Shown here: piece after piece, positions 46,071 through 55,586 of the stretch
Position numbering within the stretch: the stretch's first letter is position 1
Layout: each line of letters opens with the position of its first letter
Assembly (NCBI RefSeq): GCF_003609775.1
Contig: NZ_AP018049.1
Coordinates: 124,001-188,000, forward strand
DNA: 64,000 nt
Origin: Prevotella melaninogenica
GTDB taxonomy: Bacteria; Bacteroidota; Bacteroidia; Bacteroidales; Bacteroidaceae
Direction of reading: 5' to 3'
Translations under genes and position numbers: made by a program
The notes under the pieces: generated by a model
The model's database searches: none
Seen by the model: only the letters and a program-made list of their open reading frames with translations
What the model was told of the DNA's origin: nothing

Positions 46071-49000
46071 TTATTTATTGTCTAAGATAATCAGTTTCTT
46101 AGCTTTCGATACCTTTGTAGCACCATTGCTGCTGAGGCGTACTCGATAGAGATAGACGCCTGTTTGGAGTCTTGCTCCATTCTCGACAGTAAGGTCCCAG
46201 TTGGCTGTAATGGCATTACCTGATGCAACACCAGTCTCACTACGGTGCCACAGCAGTCGGCCGCTCATATCGAATACTTCAATGTCGATATCCACATCTG
46301 AGCCAATGTAGTTGTGTGTAACGATGAAGGTTGTCTCTGTCTTGGCTGGGTTTTTAGAGGCATTGACGCTGTAAATTTCTGGTGCCAGCCCCTTAACAAC
46401 TTTGAACTGAAGTGTGACGGTTGAAGGGTTGTTCTGTATATCCCATGCGCGGAACTGCAGTGTGTGTGGTCCTTCTGAAAGCTCTGGTAGGCTAAAACCT
46501 GTTGTTCCAGAGGTATAGCTACCGAAGTCGTATCGAAAGTTATCATTCAGAATATAGGTCTGTATCAGCTTGCCGTCAATGGTCAGCTGCATATCATGTC
46601 CGATACCATTACCAGAAGCGTTAATACCATCTTTATCTGTTATCTGTGCAAAGAAGTAAGGGGTACTGTTGACCTCACCACCATTGACAAATGAAGGAGA
46701 ATTGAGATAAGCATAGATAGACGGGCCAATAGAGTCGTTGTACACAATCTCAGAACCATCAATAGTGAATCCCTCTTCATGTCCTTGTGCCATAAGGGTA
46801 TGGCTGTCGTTAATGGCAGATAAATTCATCAAGCCTGTACCTGCTGCATAGTTGATGTCACGTGGTACAGCAAAGGTGAATGTAAACTCACCATTCTTGA
46901 TACTATCTGTACCATTGTAGAGTACCTTCTGGCGATCATAATACTGGAAAGCCCTTACGGATGTATCTTCCTGCTTCTTGCAAGTAATAAGTTCTTTTGT
47001 ATCACGTACGGTAGCAGTGAGTAGTCCCTTGAAATCACTTTGCTTACTGCCGTTCTTTGCTATGTATCCTTTGACGGTTACTACGGAGCCACCTTTGAGT
47101 ACAACAGAGCCCGTTGTACTTGGTGTTTGTCCATTGATCGTCTCGACCTTGACTTCTAATGTAGGGAGATTCAATGCGAGTGCAGGATCGCCCAATAAGG
47201 CATATTGAAGCTTGTTAGGTGTAAGGTCGCTATTAGAATTAATCAACTCGCATTTAGCCAGACGCTGTGCTTCGCCCAATGTGGTAGGCTTACCATTTGT
47301 AAAGCTCAGTATATGCTTGAGGAAGGCGGTATTGATAGCCTTGTTATAGTAAGCATATACCGTACGAGTAGTACCCCAGAAAGCTACTGAGCCACCTTTC
47401 TTGTTTAGCATGGCAGCTTCACCAATAGTTGGGATGGTACCATCGTATGGCATGATATCACAACTGGCAGTAATCCAAAGCGGCAGATTAGCGTTGGTAA
47501 AGTTAGCATAGTCGTTGAGACGGAGTACTGCTTCATGAGAAATCTGGTCTTCTTTTCCATGACCAGCATAATCCATGATAAGTGCACCTTGTGCTTGTTG
47601 CTGCTTAATAATAGTGCTTACCTCTGGGTAGCTATGACCTGTTGCTGAAGACGTTCGTGTATAAGCGTCCCACATAACTTTCTTAACCTGATAGCTTGGG
47701 TAAAGTCCCATGATGGTTTCTGCCGTCTCATTGACGTCGTGCATGTGGAGATTATTGTTACCATCATCGCCCATGAACATAAGAACATTCTCCCAACTTC
47801 CTCCATTTTTGTTCTCAGCATAGTTGATAGTCTTATCAACTAATATCTTTGCATCTGATATGTCTGTAACAGGGAAACGCCCTACTCCGAGATCTTCTTT
47901 GTCACGTCTTAACAAATCTCCACCCTCACCATCGTCCATCAAAGTAAACCAACCATCATTGACATAGCAATCGGTCTCGCTGAAAGAGTTTTCACTCTCG
48001 TATGCAAGAAGATAGTCGTCAGGGTTAAGGTTACGGCAGGCACTGGTCACCATACGATTATCCCATACGCAGTCACCAAAGAGTAGGAGCGACTGTGGAA
48101 GATTATTACTGGTAGCACGGTCGTAAAGCATCTTCATGTAGCGACGATAAGCCATTGCATCAGGCGTTCCACTGGAGAACTCATTATAGAGTTCGTCTGC
48201 AGGAACAATACGTACTGAAATATTATCGTGTGTACGATGGAAGTCTGCTAAACGTTCTGCTTGCTTCAATAGCTTCTGGCTTGTTGGTATGATGATTACC
48301 ATATTGACAGGCTCGTGAGCATGAAGGTCCTGATTGGTTATGTTGTAAACATATTCAGGAGCAGGGAAAGATGCCTTTAATGAAGGTGCTGGCGCAGGAG
48401 TAGGGTAGGTCATGATAAGATAGTCAAGACGTGCTGGACCACCTGATATGGTTGTCAGTTTGATACTGTCAACGGCATGAAGTGTGTTGAGAGTGTAGGT
48501 CCTGACTTCTTCATATCCTTTGTCAAACGATTCTTGTGGTGTGACTCTTATGTCGCCAAGACGCTGACCATTAGCTTCTACCTTTACAATAGAATTATAA
48601 GTACCTGTTGTTACGGCTACAGTGAGTTTTGCACTTGTAGCACGAGCTTTGTTTGCTAAAGCGAATACTTTACCTTCGTTCAGTTTTAATGGAGTCTCTT
48701 CAAAGAGGTTTCGACCTCCATGATACCAACTGAAATTATCAACCTCATGCAAACTATGATAATCTCCTGCTGATGGATAGAAACTATTGAGGAAGGTTGT
48801 GCTATCTGAAACAGTTGCAGGAGCACTGTTGTTGTCTTCTGTTAGGAAGTAATAACCATAGTTAGAATAAGGGTTGCGGATTCTCTTTACCGATGTGTTA
48901 TTTTCCCAGCTAACAGGACCATGTGCGTAGAAGAGTCGTCTGCCGTTGCTGTTATAGGTCGGAACTTCCTTTAAATCATCATGTGAAGTAATGTAATCAG

Positions 49001-49661
49001 CTGTTAGGACCTCCTTCTGTAAGTTACCTCCATAGCCATAGATTTTTACTTTGTCAATGTTAGAGAAACCTGCACGACGGATAAGTTCATTGGTTAATTG
49101 ATAGACGCCATTAGCTGGAACACGTATCTTTGCCCATTTTCCGCTGGCAAGAACAGAGTGGTCTACATAGCGATTAGCTACTGGAGATGCCGTTACACCT
49201 CCAGCACGAGTAGCAAGGGCTTTTGTCTTTATCTTCTTAGGACGCGATGTAAGGGCTATCATGAAACTAACGAGGAACTGCTTCTTACCATTGTGCTGAA
49301 CAATTGGTGTCAGGGATATCTCTAAGACACCACGTTTGCGTTCTACAGTCATCTGCTGATGTATCTCTGGGAGTGTTGGGGGGACGATAGCAGTCAGTGC
49401 GTTATATCTCTCAATATCCGCCTTGTCCATGTCAATGAACTCAGGGTAGCGTATCTCCAATTCGTAGATAGAGTCAGTATATTGCTCACCTACAGGGATA
49501 GCATAGCGGAACTGTGGCAATACTGAGTCTATTGTCACATCTTTAACTGTTAGGTTAAAGAATCTTTGCTGTTGAGCTGATAGATTGATACAAACCAACA
49601 GTAGTATGAAGCAGAGTATTGCTGAGCGTTTCGTCATCAGCTTATTGATTTCTTTCGTCAT
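46071..49661 (-). CDS. porU: Type IX secretion sortase PorU (C25 gingipain-like)
   Basis: 1196 residues. Signal peptide near the start; an ATG eight codons in (MTKRSAILC) is an equally good start. A long N-terminal domain precedes the C25 caspase-fold peptidase, with catalytic H701 (AGHGK) and C734 (ASCDIM), 33 residues apart as in gingipains. Ig-like domains and a C-terminal CTD-like end (GVYLYRVRLSSNG...KKLIILDNK) follow. PorU cuts the C-terminal signal from T9SS cargo and links the protein to anionic LPS. It is transcribed with porV. All essential residues are present. Confidence 0.94.
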   Translation of the reverse strand: MTKEINKLMTKRSAILCFILLLVCINLSAQQQRFFNLTVKDVTIDSVLPQFRYAIPVGEQYTDSIYELEIRYPEFIDMDKADIERYNALTAIVPPTLPEIHQQMTVERKRGVLEISLTPIVQHNGKKQFLVSFMIALTSRPKKIKTKALATRAGGVTASPVANRYVDHSVLASGKWAKIRVPANGVYQLTNELIRRAGFSNIDKVKIYGYGGNLQKEVLTADYITSHDDLKEVPTYNSNGRRLFYAHGPVSWENNTSVKRIRNPYSNYGYYFLTEDNNSAPATVSDSTTFLNSFYPSAGDYHSLHEVDNFSWYHGGRNLFEETPLKLNEGKVFALANKARATSAKLTVAVTTGTYNSIVKVEANGQRLGDIRVTPQESFDKGYEEVRTYTLNTLHAVDSIKLTTISGGPARLDYLIMTYPTPAPAPSLKASFPAPEYVYNITNQDLHAHEPVNMVIIIPTSQKLLKQAERLADFHRTHDNISVRIVPADELYNEFSSGTPDAMAYRRYMKMLYDRATSNNLPQSLLLFGDCVWDNRMVTSACRNLNPDDYLLAYESENSFSETDCYVNDGWFTLMDDGEGGDLLRRDKEDLGVGRFPVTDISDAKILVDKTINYAENKNGGSWENVLMFMGDDGNNNLHMHDVNETAETIMGLYPSYQVKKVMWDAYTRTSSATGHSYPEVSTIIKQQQAQGALIMDYAGHGKEDQISHEAVLRLNDYANFTNANLPLWITASCDIMPYDGTIPTIGEAAMLNKKGGSVAFWGTTRTVYAYYNKAINTAFLKHILSFTNGKPTTLGEAQRLAKCELINSNSDLTPNKLQYALLGDPALALNLPTLEVKVETINGQTPSTTGSVVLKGGSVVTVKGYIAKNGSKQSDFKGLLTATVRDTKELITCKKQEDTSVRAFQYYDRQKVLYNGTDSIKNGEFTFTFAVPRDINYAAGTGLMNLSAINDSHTLMAQGHEEGFTIDGSEIVYNDSIGPSIYAYLNSPSFVNGGEVNSTPYFFAQITDKDGINASGNGIGHDMQLTIDGKLIQTYILNDNFRYDFGSYTSGTTGFSLPELSEGPHTLQFRAWDIQNNPSTVTLQFKVVKGLAPEIYSVNASKNPAKTETTFIVTHNYIGSDVDIDIEVFDMSGRLLWHRSETGVASGNAITANWDLTVENGARLQTGVYLYRVRLSSNGATKVSKAKKLIILDNK

Positions 49662-49733
49662 TTTATTGATGTATTCCTCCTTAAGTCTTTTTGTCAGTTA
49701 TTCCCTCTGTTTGGTTCGATTATTTGAGCGTAT

Positions 49734-50351
49734 TTACTTGCAATTGAAGTTGAGGACTTTTCTTTCCTCTATATATCCTTCCAGATGATCGTTGATATGA
49801 ACTGGTCCACAGCCTGATGGGCAGCCTGTATAGATGATGTCACCAGTCTTGAGGGTGAAGTAGCGACTAATATAACTGATGATTTCATCTACTTTATATA
49901 GCATATCACTTGTACATCCCTCTTGCATAGTCTGTCCGTTGATATCAAGGTGGAAACGGAGTCGTTGTATATCAAGAAATTTATCCTTTGATACCCATTC
50001 GCCTAAAGCAGCCGAACCATCAAAACCTTTACAGAGGTCCCATGGTAGTCCTTTTGCTCTTAGCTTTTGTTGTAATTCTCGTGCAGTGAAATCAATACCT
50101 ACTGTCACAGCATCGTAGTATCTATGGGCGAAACGTTCAGAGATTGTCTTTCCCAATCGACAGATACGCACCACGAGTTCCGTTTCATATTCAATCGTTC
50201 CCAAATCATCGGGTATGAAGAAAGGCTTTTGGTCTTTCAGTAGGGCAGAGTCTGCCTTAGTGAAGATAACTGGTCCTTCCTTTGTAGATAACGTTTCGTT
50301 TAACGATTTATTATGTTTGGCATAATTCATGCCGACTGCAAAGATTTTCAT
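49734..50351 (-). CDS. Fumarylacetoacetate hydrolase (FAH) family protein
   Basis: 205 residues, a single FAH domain. Metal ligands are visible in IEYETELVV (two glutamates), and the active-site set continues with GIDFTARELQ and KGFDGSA. The C-terminal TGDIIYTGCPSGCGPV loop is also typical. Bacterial members act as oxaloacetate decarboxylases/tautomerases or acylpyruvases; the exact substrate cannot be read here. It is read in the same direction as the tsf operon upstream but after a 145-base gap. A palindromic GGCTTATTAGGCTAATAAGCC-like stretch (50374-50410) lies in that gap. Confidence 0.85.
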   Translation of the reverse strand: MKIFAVGMNYAKHNKSLNETLSTKEGPVIFTKADSALLKDQKPFFIPDDLGTIEYETELVVRICRLGKTISERFAHRYYDAVTVGIDFTARELQQKLRAKGLPWDLCKGFDGSAALGEWVSKDKFLDIQRLRFHLDINGQTMQEGCTSDMLYKVDEIISYISRYFTLKTGDIIYTGCPSGCGPVHINDHLEGYIEERKVLNFNCK

Positions 50352-50495
50352 TGTTGGTAGTTTCTTTGGTATTTGGCTTATTAGGCTAATAAGCCAAATA
50401 AGGCTAATAAGCCCTAACTTCTAATAAAAGAGAGTTGCAGGAGCCTAATGGCTTTCCTGCAACTCCCATATCTTTCTTCTTAAGAAGGTCTGTGA

Positions 50496-51494
50496 TTACT
50501 CTGCAGAGAGAGTGAAGCGCTTGTAGGCAACAATCTTAAGATCCTTGCTCTGAGCCTTAAGCCACTCGCTAACGCTCTGCTTGTCGCCATCACCGAACTG
50601 GAACTCCTGATCAACGAGACAGTTCTCCTTGAAGAACTTGTTCAAACGACCTTTAGCGATGTTGTTAATCATATCCTCATTGAGGTTTGCAGCCTTCTCA
50701 GCAGCTACAGTGTTGCGGATTTCGATAGCCTTATCAGCTTCCTCACGAGTCAACCAACCTTTCTTGATGTTAGACTCGATGTGGTCATCGCTGTCAACGA
50801 GGTTAGCGTTGATACCTGCCTTCTTGATAGCAGCAACAACAGCCTTCTCAATCTGCTCTTCCTTAGTCTTCTCAACAGCAACCTTGAACTCCTCGTCCTT
50901 AACTGACTGTGGAATAGATGCTTCGTCAAGAGCAACTGGCTTCATAGCTGCAACCTGCATAGCTACCTTGTGACCAGCATCCTCGTTGTTCTCGTTGAGC
51001 TGAACCATAGTTGCGAGAGTGTGCTTGTTCATGTGGTCATAAACAGAGATGTTCTCACCCTCAAGGAAGTTGTAGCCGTCAAGCTCCATCTTCTCACCGG
51101 TAACACCAGAACGCTGTTGAACAGCAGTAGCAGCATCCTCACCGTTAGCGAGCTTAAGAGCCTTAACCTCATCAAGGCTCTTGCACTTGTTAGCAACAGC
51201 AGCGTCCAAAATCTCCTGAACGAGGGCAATGAAGTCCTGACCGTTAGCAACGAAGTCTGTCTCACACTTAATAGCAACCATAGCAGCAAAGTCGTCTACC
51301 TGCTTAACGAGTACACAACCATTTGATGTCTCACGGTCAGAACGCTTAGCAGCGATAGCCAAACCACGCTCGCGGATCAATTCCTTTGCTTTGTCATAAT
51401 CGCCTTCAGCCTCTGTAAGTGCCTTCTTTACGTCAGCCAGACCTGCGCCAGTCATAGCGCGGAGCTTCTTGATATCTTCAATAGATACAGCCAT
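50496..51494 (-). CDS. tsf: Translation elongation factor Ts
   Basis: 332 residues, longer than the E. coli protein (283) as is usual for Bacteroidota. N-terminal UBA-like domain (IKKLRAMTGAGLADVKKAL), core dimerisation domains with ETDFVA in the EF-Tu contact region (KCETDFVANGQDF), and a C-terminal module ending RFTLSAE. It exchanges GDP on EF-Tu. It follows rpsB after a 127-base spacer with a long hairpin. Confidence 0.96.
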   Translation of the reverse strand: MAVSIEDIKKLRAMTGAGLADVKKALTEAEGDYDKAKELIRERGLAIAAKRSDRETSNGCVLVKQVDDFAAMVAIKCETDFVANGQDFIALVQEILDAAVANKCKSLDEVKALKLANGEDAATAVQQRSGVTGEKMELDGYNFLEGENISVYDHMNKHTLATMVQLNENNEDAGHKVAMQVAAMKPVALDEASIPQSVKDEEFKVAVEKTKEEQIEKAVVAAIKKAGINANLVDSDDHIESNIKKGWLTREEADKAIEIRNTVAAEKAANLNEDMINNIAKGRLNKFFKENCLVDQEFQFGDGDKQSVSEWLKAQSKDLKIVAYKRFTLSAE

Positions 51495-51527
51495 TTTTTG
51501 TTTTCCTTTCTAATATTATTAAATATT

Positions 51528-51607
51528 GTGGGCGTTGATGAGGGATAATAAACTTCACGTATTATTACAAATAATATAGAAGCTCATTAGCACTCACCAG
51601 CGCCCAC
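51528..51607 (-). promoter_or_regulatory. Long hairpin between rpsB and tsf
   Basis: GTGGGCGTTGATGAG (51528-51542) pairs with CTCACCAGCGCCCAC (51593-51607), using two G-U pairs. It lies in the rpsB-tsf spacer with no T-tract. It may adjust the rpsB:tsf ratio by partial termination or RNA processing. Confidence 0.5.
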
Positions 51608-51621
51608 TATGTTTCTTTTAA

Positions 51622-52437
51622 TTACTCAGCAGCTGGTGCCTCGTTCTCAGCCTTTGGAGCCTCCTCCGTCTTACGAGCAGCACGCTTTGGCTTAGCCTCA
51701 GCAGCCTCTTCAGCCTGCTCTGCTGCAGCCTTCTCGTCAGCCTTCTCAGCCTTACGCTCCTCAAGACCCTCTGCGATAGCACCGCAGCAAGCAGCGAGGA
51801 TAGCCTCTACAGAATCCTTAGCATCATCATTAGCAGGAATGATGTAGTCGATGTTCTTAGGATCAGAGTTGGTATCAACGATACCGAATACAGGGATGCC
51901 GAGACGGTTAGCCTCCTTAACAGCGATGTGCTCCTTCATTACGTCAACAACGAAGAGTGCAGATGGCAAACGAGTCAAGTCAGAGATAGAACCGAGGTTC
52001 TTCTCGAGCTTAGCACGCTGACGTGAAATCTGCAAAAGCTCACGCTTAGAGAGGTTAGAGAATGTTCCGTCGTTCATCAACTTGTCGATGTTCGTCATTT
52101 TCTTCACAGCCTTACGGATGGTTGGGAAGTTGGTCAGCATACCGCCAGCCCAACGCTCGTTTACGTATGGCATGTTAACAGCTGCAGCCTTCTCTGCTAC
52201 AACTTCCTTAGCCTGTTTTTTAGTAGCGACGAACAAGATCTTCTTGCCACTCTTAGCGATACCCTTGAGTGCCTCTGCAGCCTCGTCAACCTTAGCTACT
52301 GTCTTGTGAAGATCGATGATGTGGATACCATTACGCTCCATGAAGATGTAAGGAGCCATAGCTGGGTTCCACTTGCGACGGAGGTGGCCAAAGTGACATC
52401 CTGCCTCCAATAACTGGTCAAAATTTGTTCTTGACAT
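51622..52437 (-). CDS. rpsB: 30S ribosomal protein S2
   Basis: 271 residues. Begins MSRTNFDQLLEAGCHFGHLR and contains the S2 signatures WNPAMAPYIF and PVFGIVDTNSDP. The C-terminal ~45 residues are an Ala/Glu/Lys extension, common in this phylum. Part of the rplM-rpsI-rpsB-tsf cluster, on the minus strand. Its 280-base leader holds several inverted repeats. Confidence 0.97.
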   Translation of the reverse strand: MSRTNFDQLLEAGCHFGHLRRKWNPAMAPYIFMERNGIHIIDLHKTVAKVDEAAEALKGIAKSGKKILFVATKKQAKEVVAEKAAAVNMPYVNERWAGGMLTNFPTIRKAVKKMTNIDKLMNDGTFSNLSKRELLQISRQRAKLEKNLGSISDLTRLPSALFVVDVMKEHIAVKEANRLGIPVFGIVDTNSDPKNIDYIIPANDDAKDSVEAILAACCGAIAEGLEERKAEKADEKAAAEQAEEAAEAKPKRAARKTEEAPKAENEAPAAE

Positions 52438-52717
52438 TTTGTTTGTTTTTACTTGTTTACTTTCTTTTAAATTCTTTCTTGGCGAATGAGCTTCACCACG
52501 CTTGTTAGAATCAACTGACGGGTAGTCCCCCGATAAGGAATCGCGTCAGTTTAGATACTAAACCATCTCCTTTTCCTTTGAACTTTGAGGTTTGAGGTTT
52601 GAACTTTTACCTTTAAGCTTGAACTTTTTCCTTCTGTTTTGCTTTGTTCTTTTACCGAACAAAACATATCATAAAGTTCAAAGTTCAATATTCAAAGCTC
52701 AAAGACTAAGGAAAATA
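52438..52717 (-). promoter_or_regulatory. rpsB leader with inverted repeats
   Basis: On the minus strand CTGACGCGATT...GACTACCCGTCAG (52514-52552) forms a hairpin with a G-rich inner loop (GGGGGACTACCC). Farther upstream, a set of TTTGAACTTT/AAAGTTCAAA units (52575-52700) forms a larger imperfect inverted repeat. Such a long, structured leader before rpsB suits feedback control by S2, or could separate rpsI and rpsB transcripts. The role is inferred. Confidence 0.45.
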
Positions 52718-53104
52718 TTAACGCTTACTGAACTGGAAGTGAGCACGAGCCTTTGGCTGACCTGGTTTCTTACGCTCAACAGTACGGCTGTCGCGTGTCA
52801 GGAATCCCTGGTCCTTGAGTGCTTTCTTATCTTCAGCGTTAACCTTAACCAATGCACGAGCGATAGCAAGACGCAGTGCCTGGCTCTGACCAGTAAAGCC
52901 ACCACCATCGAGGTTGGCCTTAATGTCATACTGACCTTCTACACCGAGCAACTGCAGTGGCTGCTTAACCACGTACTGCAGGATAGCTGATGGGAAGAAT
53001 TCAGTTAAATCTTTCTTGTTGATAGTGATCTTACCGGTGCCCTCTGAGAGGTAAACACGCGCTACAGCGCTCTTACGGCGACCAATTGCATTAATTACTT
53101 CCAT
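52718..53104 (-). CDS. rpsI: 30S ribosomal protein S9
   Basis: 128 residues. INAIGRRKSAVARVYL at the start, GGGFTGQSQALRLAIARAL in the middle and the basic end KARAHFQFSKR, whose last residues reach the P-site tRNA. It starts 11 bases after the rplM stop, in the universal rplM-rpsI order. Confidence 0.97.
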   Translation of the reverse strand: MEVINAIGRRKSAVARVYLSEGTGKITINKKDLTEFFPSAILQYVVKQPLQLLGVEGQYDIKANLDGGGFTGQSQALRLAIARALVKVNAEDKKALKDQGFLTRDSRTVERKKPGQPKARAHFQFSKR

Positions 53105-53115
53105 CTTTCTCCTTA

Positions 53116-53580
53116 TTATTTATACTGGTTAATATCAATTGCCTTTGGCTTCTGTGCCTCGAGACCGTTGAGCTCTGTACCTTCGATAACATAGAGGTTA
53201 TCCAACAGATGACGACCTAAAGGACCCTTTGGTAACATACCCTTAACAGCATGACGAATCATCTTGTCAATACCGTTCTTGCGAGTACGAAGCTGTGCAG
53301 GTGTGTTGAAACGCTGACCACCAGGGTAACCAGTATAACGTGTGTAAACCTTATCAGTCTCCTTCTTACCAGAGAATACAACCTTAGCTGCATTGATAAT
53401 GATTACGTTGTCACCACAATCTACATGTGGGGTGAAAGTTGGCTTGTACTTTCCGCGAAGAAGTTTAGCTACTTTAGAGCAAAGGCGACCTACAATCTGA
53501 TCGCTCGCGTCAATAACGACCCACTCTTTCTTAGCTGTTTCCTTGTTTACGGAAATAGTCTTGTAACTTAAAGTGTCCAT
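53116..53580 (-). CDS. rplM: 50S ribosomal protein L13
   Basis: 154 residues. WVVIDASDQIVGRLCSKVA and the PKGPLGRHLLDNLYVIEG region identify L13. First gene of the cluster, with a promoter-like box about 145 bases upstream. Confidence 0.97.
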   Translation of the reverse strand: MDTLSYKTISVNKETAKKEWVVIDASDQIVGRLCSKVAKLLRGKYKPTFTPHVDCGDNVIIINAAKVVFSGKKETDKVYTRYTGYPGGQRFNTPAQLRTRKNGIDKMIRHAVKGMLPKGPLGRHLLDNLYVIEGTELNGLEAQKPKAIDINQYK

Positions 53581-53726
53581 TCTAAAAAATTAATAATTTT
53601 ACTACTAAAAAACGTTTTCTATTTCTACGACTGTGCTTGTCCTAACCATGCTGCCCGGCCAAAGACAACACTATTAACACGCATCGTATGGGGTTCTAAG
53701 AAAATCCCCCTTTAATAATCGGACTG

Positions 53727-53734
53727 CAAAGGTA
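53727..53734 (-). promoter_or_regulatory. -7 box of the rplM operon promoter
   Basis: TACCTTTG on the minus strand, giving a leader of about 140 bases. The leader holds GTTGTCTTTGGCCGGGCAGC and other GC-rich pieces that may fold. The remaining ~290 bases up to 54025 are AT-rich; TATTTTTG at 53908-53915 may be the -7 box of the plus-strand lactonase gene. Confidence 0.45.
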
Positions 53735-54025
53735 CTTATTTTCAACCTTATATAATTGTTTTGAATGGTAGGATTGTATGTAGTTTATGATTATTTAACT
53801 AAACTGCTTGTTGGATTCATGCTCTTTTGAATGTTTGTAAAAACTTAAAAACAAACCAAACAAGTGAAAAATAATGAAAATATATAGAGGGTTATGATAG
53901 TTTTGTTTATTTTTGTAACGTTATAAAGTTATTCCTTATATCTTAAAAGAATTATATAAGCAACTTTGCTTATTATATAATAGGTGAAACATAGAACATA
54001 AATAAATATAACAGATTAAACAAAG

Positions 54026-55123
54026 ATGAAATTTAAATCTATTTTGTTAGGTGTGGCTTTGGCCTTCAGTCCTGTATTTGGTTTTGCCGATAATAATATC
54101 AAAATGGTTGTTGGAACCTATACTGATGCAGGTAGTCAAGGATTATATTCATTCTCTTTTGATCAGTCTACAGGTAAAGCTTCGGGGATTACTTCGTTGA
54201 ATGTAGACAATCCTTCTTATTTTACTTTCAGTAAGGATGGGCGTAATATCTATGCTGTTAGTGAGAAGAATAATGCGACAGCTGTTCTCAATTGTATTGG
54301 TTATGACCCTGTAAAAGGAACTTTTGCTTTTAAGAACTCACAGTTGACGCATGGTGGTGATCCTTGTTATGTAGACACAGATGGCAAGATTGCACTAACA
54401 GCTAACTATTCTGCGGGTACAATCTCTGTTTTTCCAATTCTTAAGAATGGAACACTTGATAAGTCGTTGCTACAGTTGGGTAGTGTGAAAGGTGGACCTG
54501 ATCGTTCACGTCAGAACACACCTCATGCGCATTGTGCGATTTTTGCTCCTGATGGTTATATCCTTACAACTGACTTTAGTGGCGATCGTATTCTTTGCTT
54601 CTCTTACAATAAGCGTGATAAGAAGTTAGAGAATCATGGTATTGCTGCTCATGTAAAAGCTGGCTCTGGTCCACGTCATCTTGTTTTCTCTCCTAACGGT
54701 AAGTATGCTTATCTTATGAGCGAGTTGTCTTGTAATGTAACAGTTTATACTTATAAGGAGGGTAAGTTAAAGGAACTTCAGACCATCGCTGCTGATAATG
54801 CTAATGCACGTGGTGGTGCTGATATCCATGTTAGCCCTGATGGAATGTTTGTTTATGCCAGTACACGTTTGAAGGGTGATGGTATCACAATTTTCCGTGT
54901 AAATAATAATGGTACATTGACTCGTATTGGTGCGCAGTTTACAGGTAGACATCCACGTAACTTTGCGATTACTCCAAATGGAAAGTTCCTTCTGGTTGCT
55001 TGTCGTGATGATAATTCAATAGAAGTTTACTCACGCGATAAGTTCACTGGCCTGCTTAAGAATACTAATCAGGATATTATCCTTAGTCACCCAGTTTGCG
55101 TGAAGTTCTATCCTGAGAAGTAG
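54026..55123 (+). CDS. Lactonase-family beta-propeller (6-phosphogluconolactonase-like), secreted
   Basis: 365 residues, a seven-bladed propeller of the YbhE/Pgl type: blades are marked by repeated LVFSPNGKYAYLMSE, VSPDGMFVYASTR and ITPNGKFLLVAC. The NTPHAHCAIFAPDG and GSGPRHLVFSP loops are the usual active-site region. A signal peptide (1-21, ending GFA) suggests a periplasmic location, so a role in the cytosolic pentose phosphate pathway is doubtful. It may act on other sugar lactones. Monocistronic, with a hairpin after it. Confidence 0.83.
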   Translation: MKFKSILLGVALAFSPVFGFADNNIKMVVGTYTDAGSQGLYSFSFDQSTGKASGITSLNVDNPSYFTFSKDGRNIYAVSEKNNATAVLNCIGYDPVKGTFAFKNSQLTHGGDPCYVDTDGKIALTANYSAGTISVFPILKNGTLDKSLLQLGSVKGGPDRSRQNTPHAHCAIFAPDGYILTTDFSGDRILCFSYNKRDKKLENHGIAAHVKAGSGPRHLVFSPNGKYAYLMSELSCNVTVYTYKEGKLKELQTIAADNANARGGADIHVSPDGMFVYASTRLKGDGITIFRVNNNGTLTRIGAQFTGRHPRNFAITPNGKFLLVACRDDNSIEVYSRDKFTGLLKNTNQDIILSHPVCVKFYPEK

Positions 55124-55140
55124 GATTTTAGTAATTAAAT

Positions 55141-55236
55141 CCAAATCAGTCGTTAGAGCCTAAACAAAAGATGTTAGGAAGCAATATCATAGTAATAAGA
55201 ACTATACATATTTTGGTCTAATAATCGATTTGGTTT
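55141..55236. repeat. MITE-like inverted-repeat element family D, copy 2
   Basis: Left arm CCAAATCAGTCGTTAGAGCC and right arm GGTCTAATAATCGATTTGG are imperfect inverted repeats. The inside (AAAGATGTTAGGAAGCAATA...AGTAATAAGAAC) is shared with 61867-61905. It is about 95 bases with no coding capacity. Confidence 0.65.
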
Positions 55237-55247
55237 AAATAATTTAT

Positions 55248-55285
55248 AAGGAGTTAATGGTGTTTTTAACCATTAGCTCCTTTCT
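55248..55285 (+). terminator. Terminator of the lactonase gene
   Basis: AAGGAGTTAATGGT pairs with ACCATTAGCTCCTT (one mismatch) around GTTTTTA, then TTCTTG. Confidence 0.65.
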
Positions 55286-55441
55286 TGTGTAGATAGAGAT
55301 TTTTTTTGGTTGTACTGGGTTAATGTGTTATTTATTTTTAATATATCCTATTCAGTCTTTTGATTACAAAAGAAACACAGAGCTATGGTTAATTTTCTTA
55401 AAAACACTTACTTACGCGGAGGTGTTCTAAATGTTTATGCG

Positions 55442-55449
55442 TAATTTTG
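55442..55449 (+). promoter_or_regulatory. -7 box, cassette 1
   Basis: GCGTAATTTTGCA contains TAATTTTG. The same context (ACGTAATTTTGCAC) precedes cassette 2 at 58570-58577. Each gives a leader of about 135 bases before the small peptide gene. Confidence 0.55.
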
Positions 55450-55586
55450 CAAAAGAAAATAAAAAGTACTCAAGATGACTTGGTGATTACACCAATACTA
55501 AAGTAAAGTGCTTTAAGCAACTTTAGCTTGAATAGAAGGAAAATTAACCCATATTTATTATAAAAAATCTATTTTACTAAAAGTTT

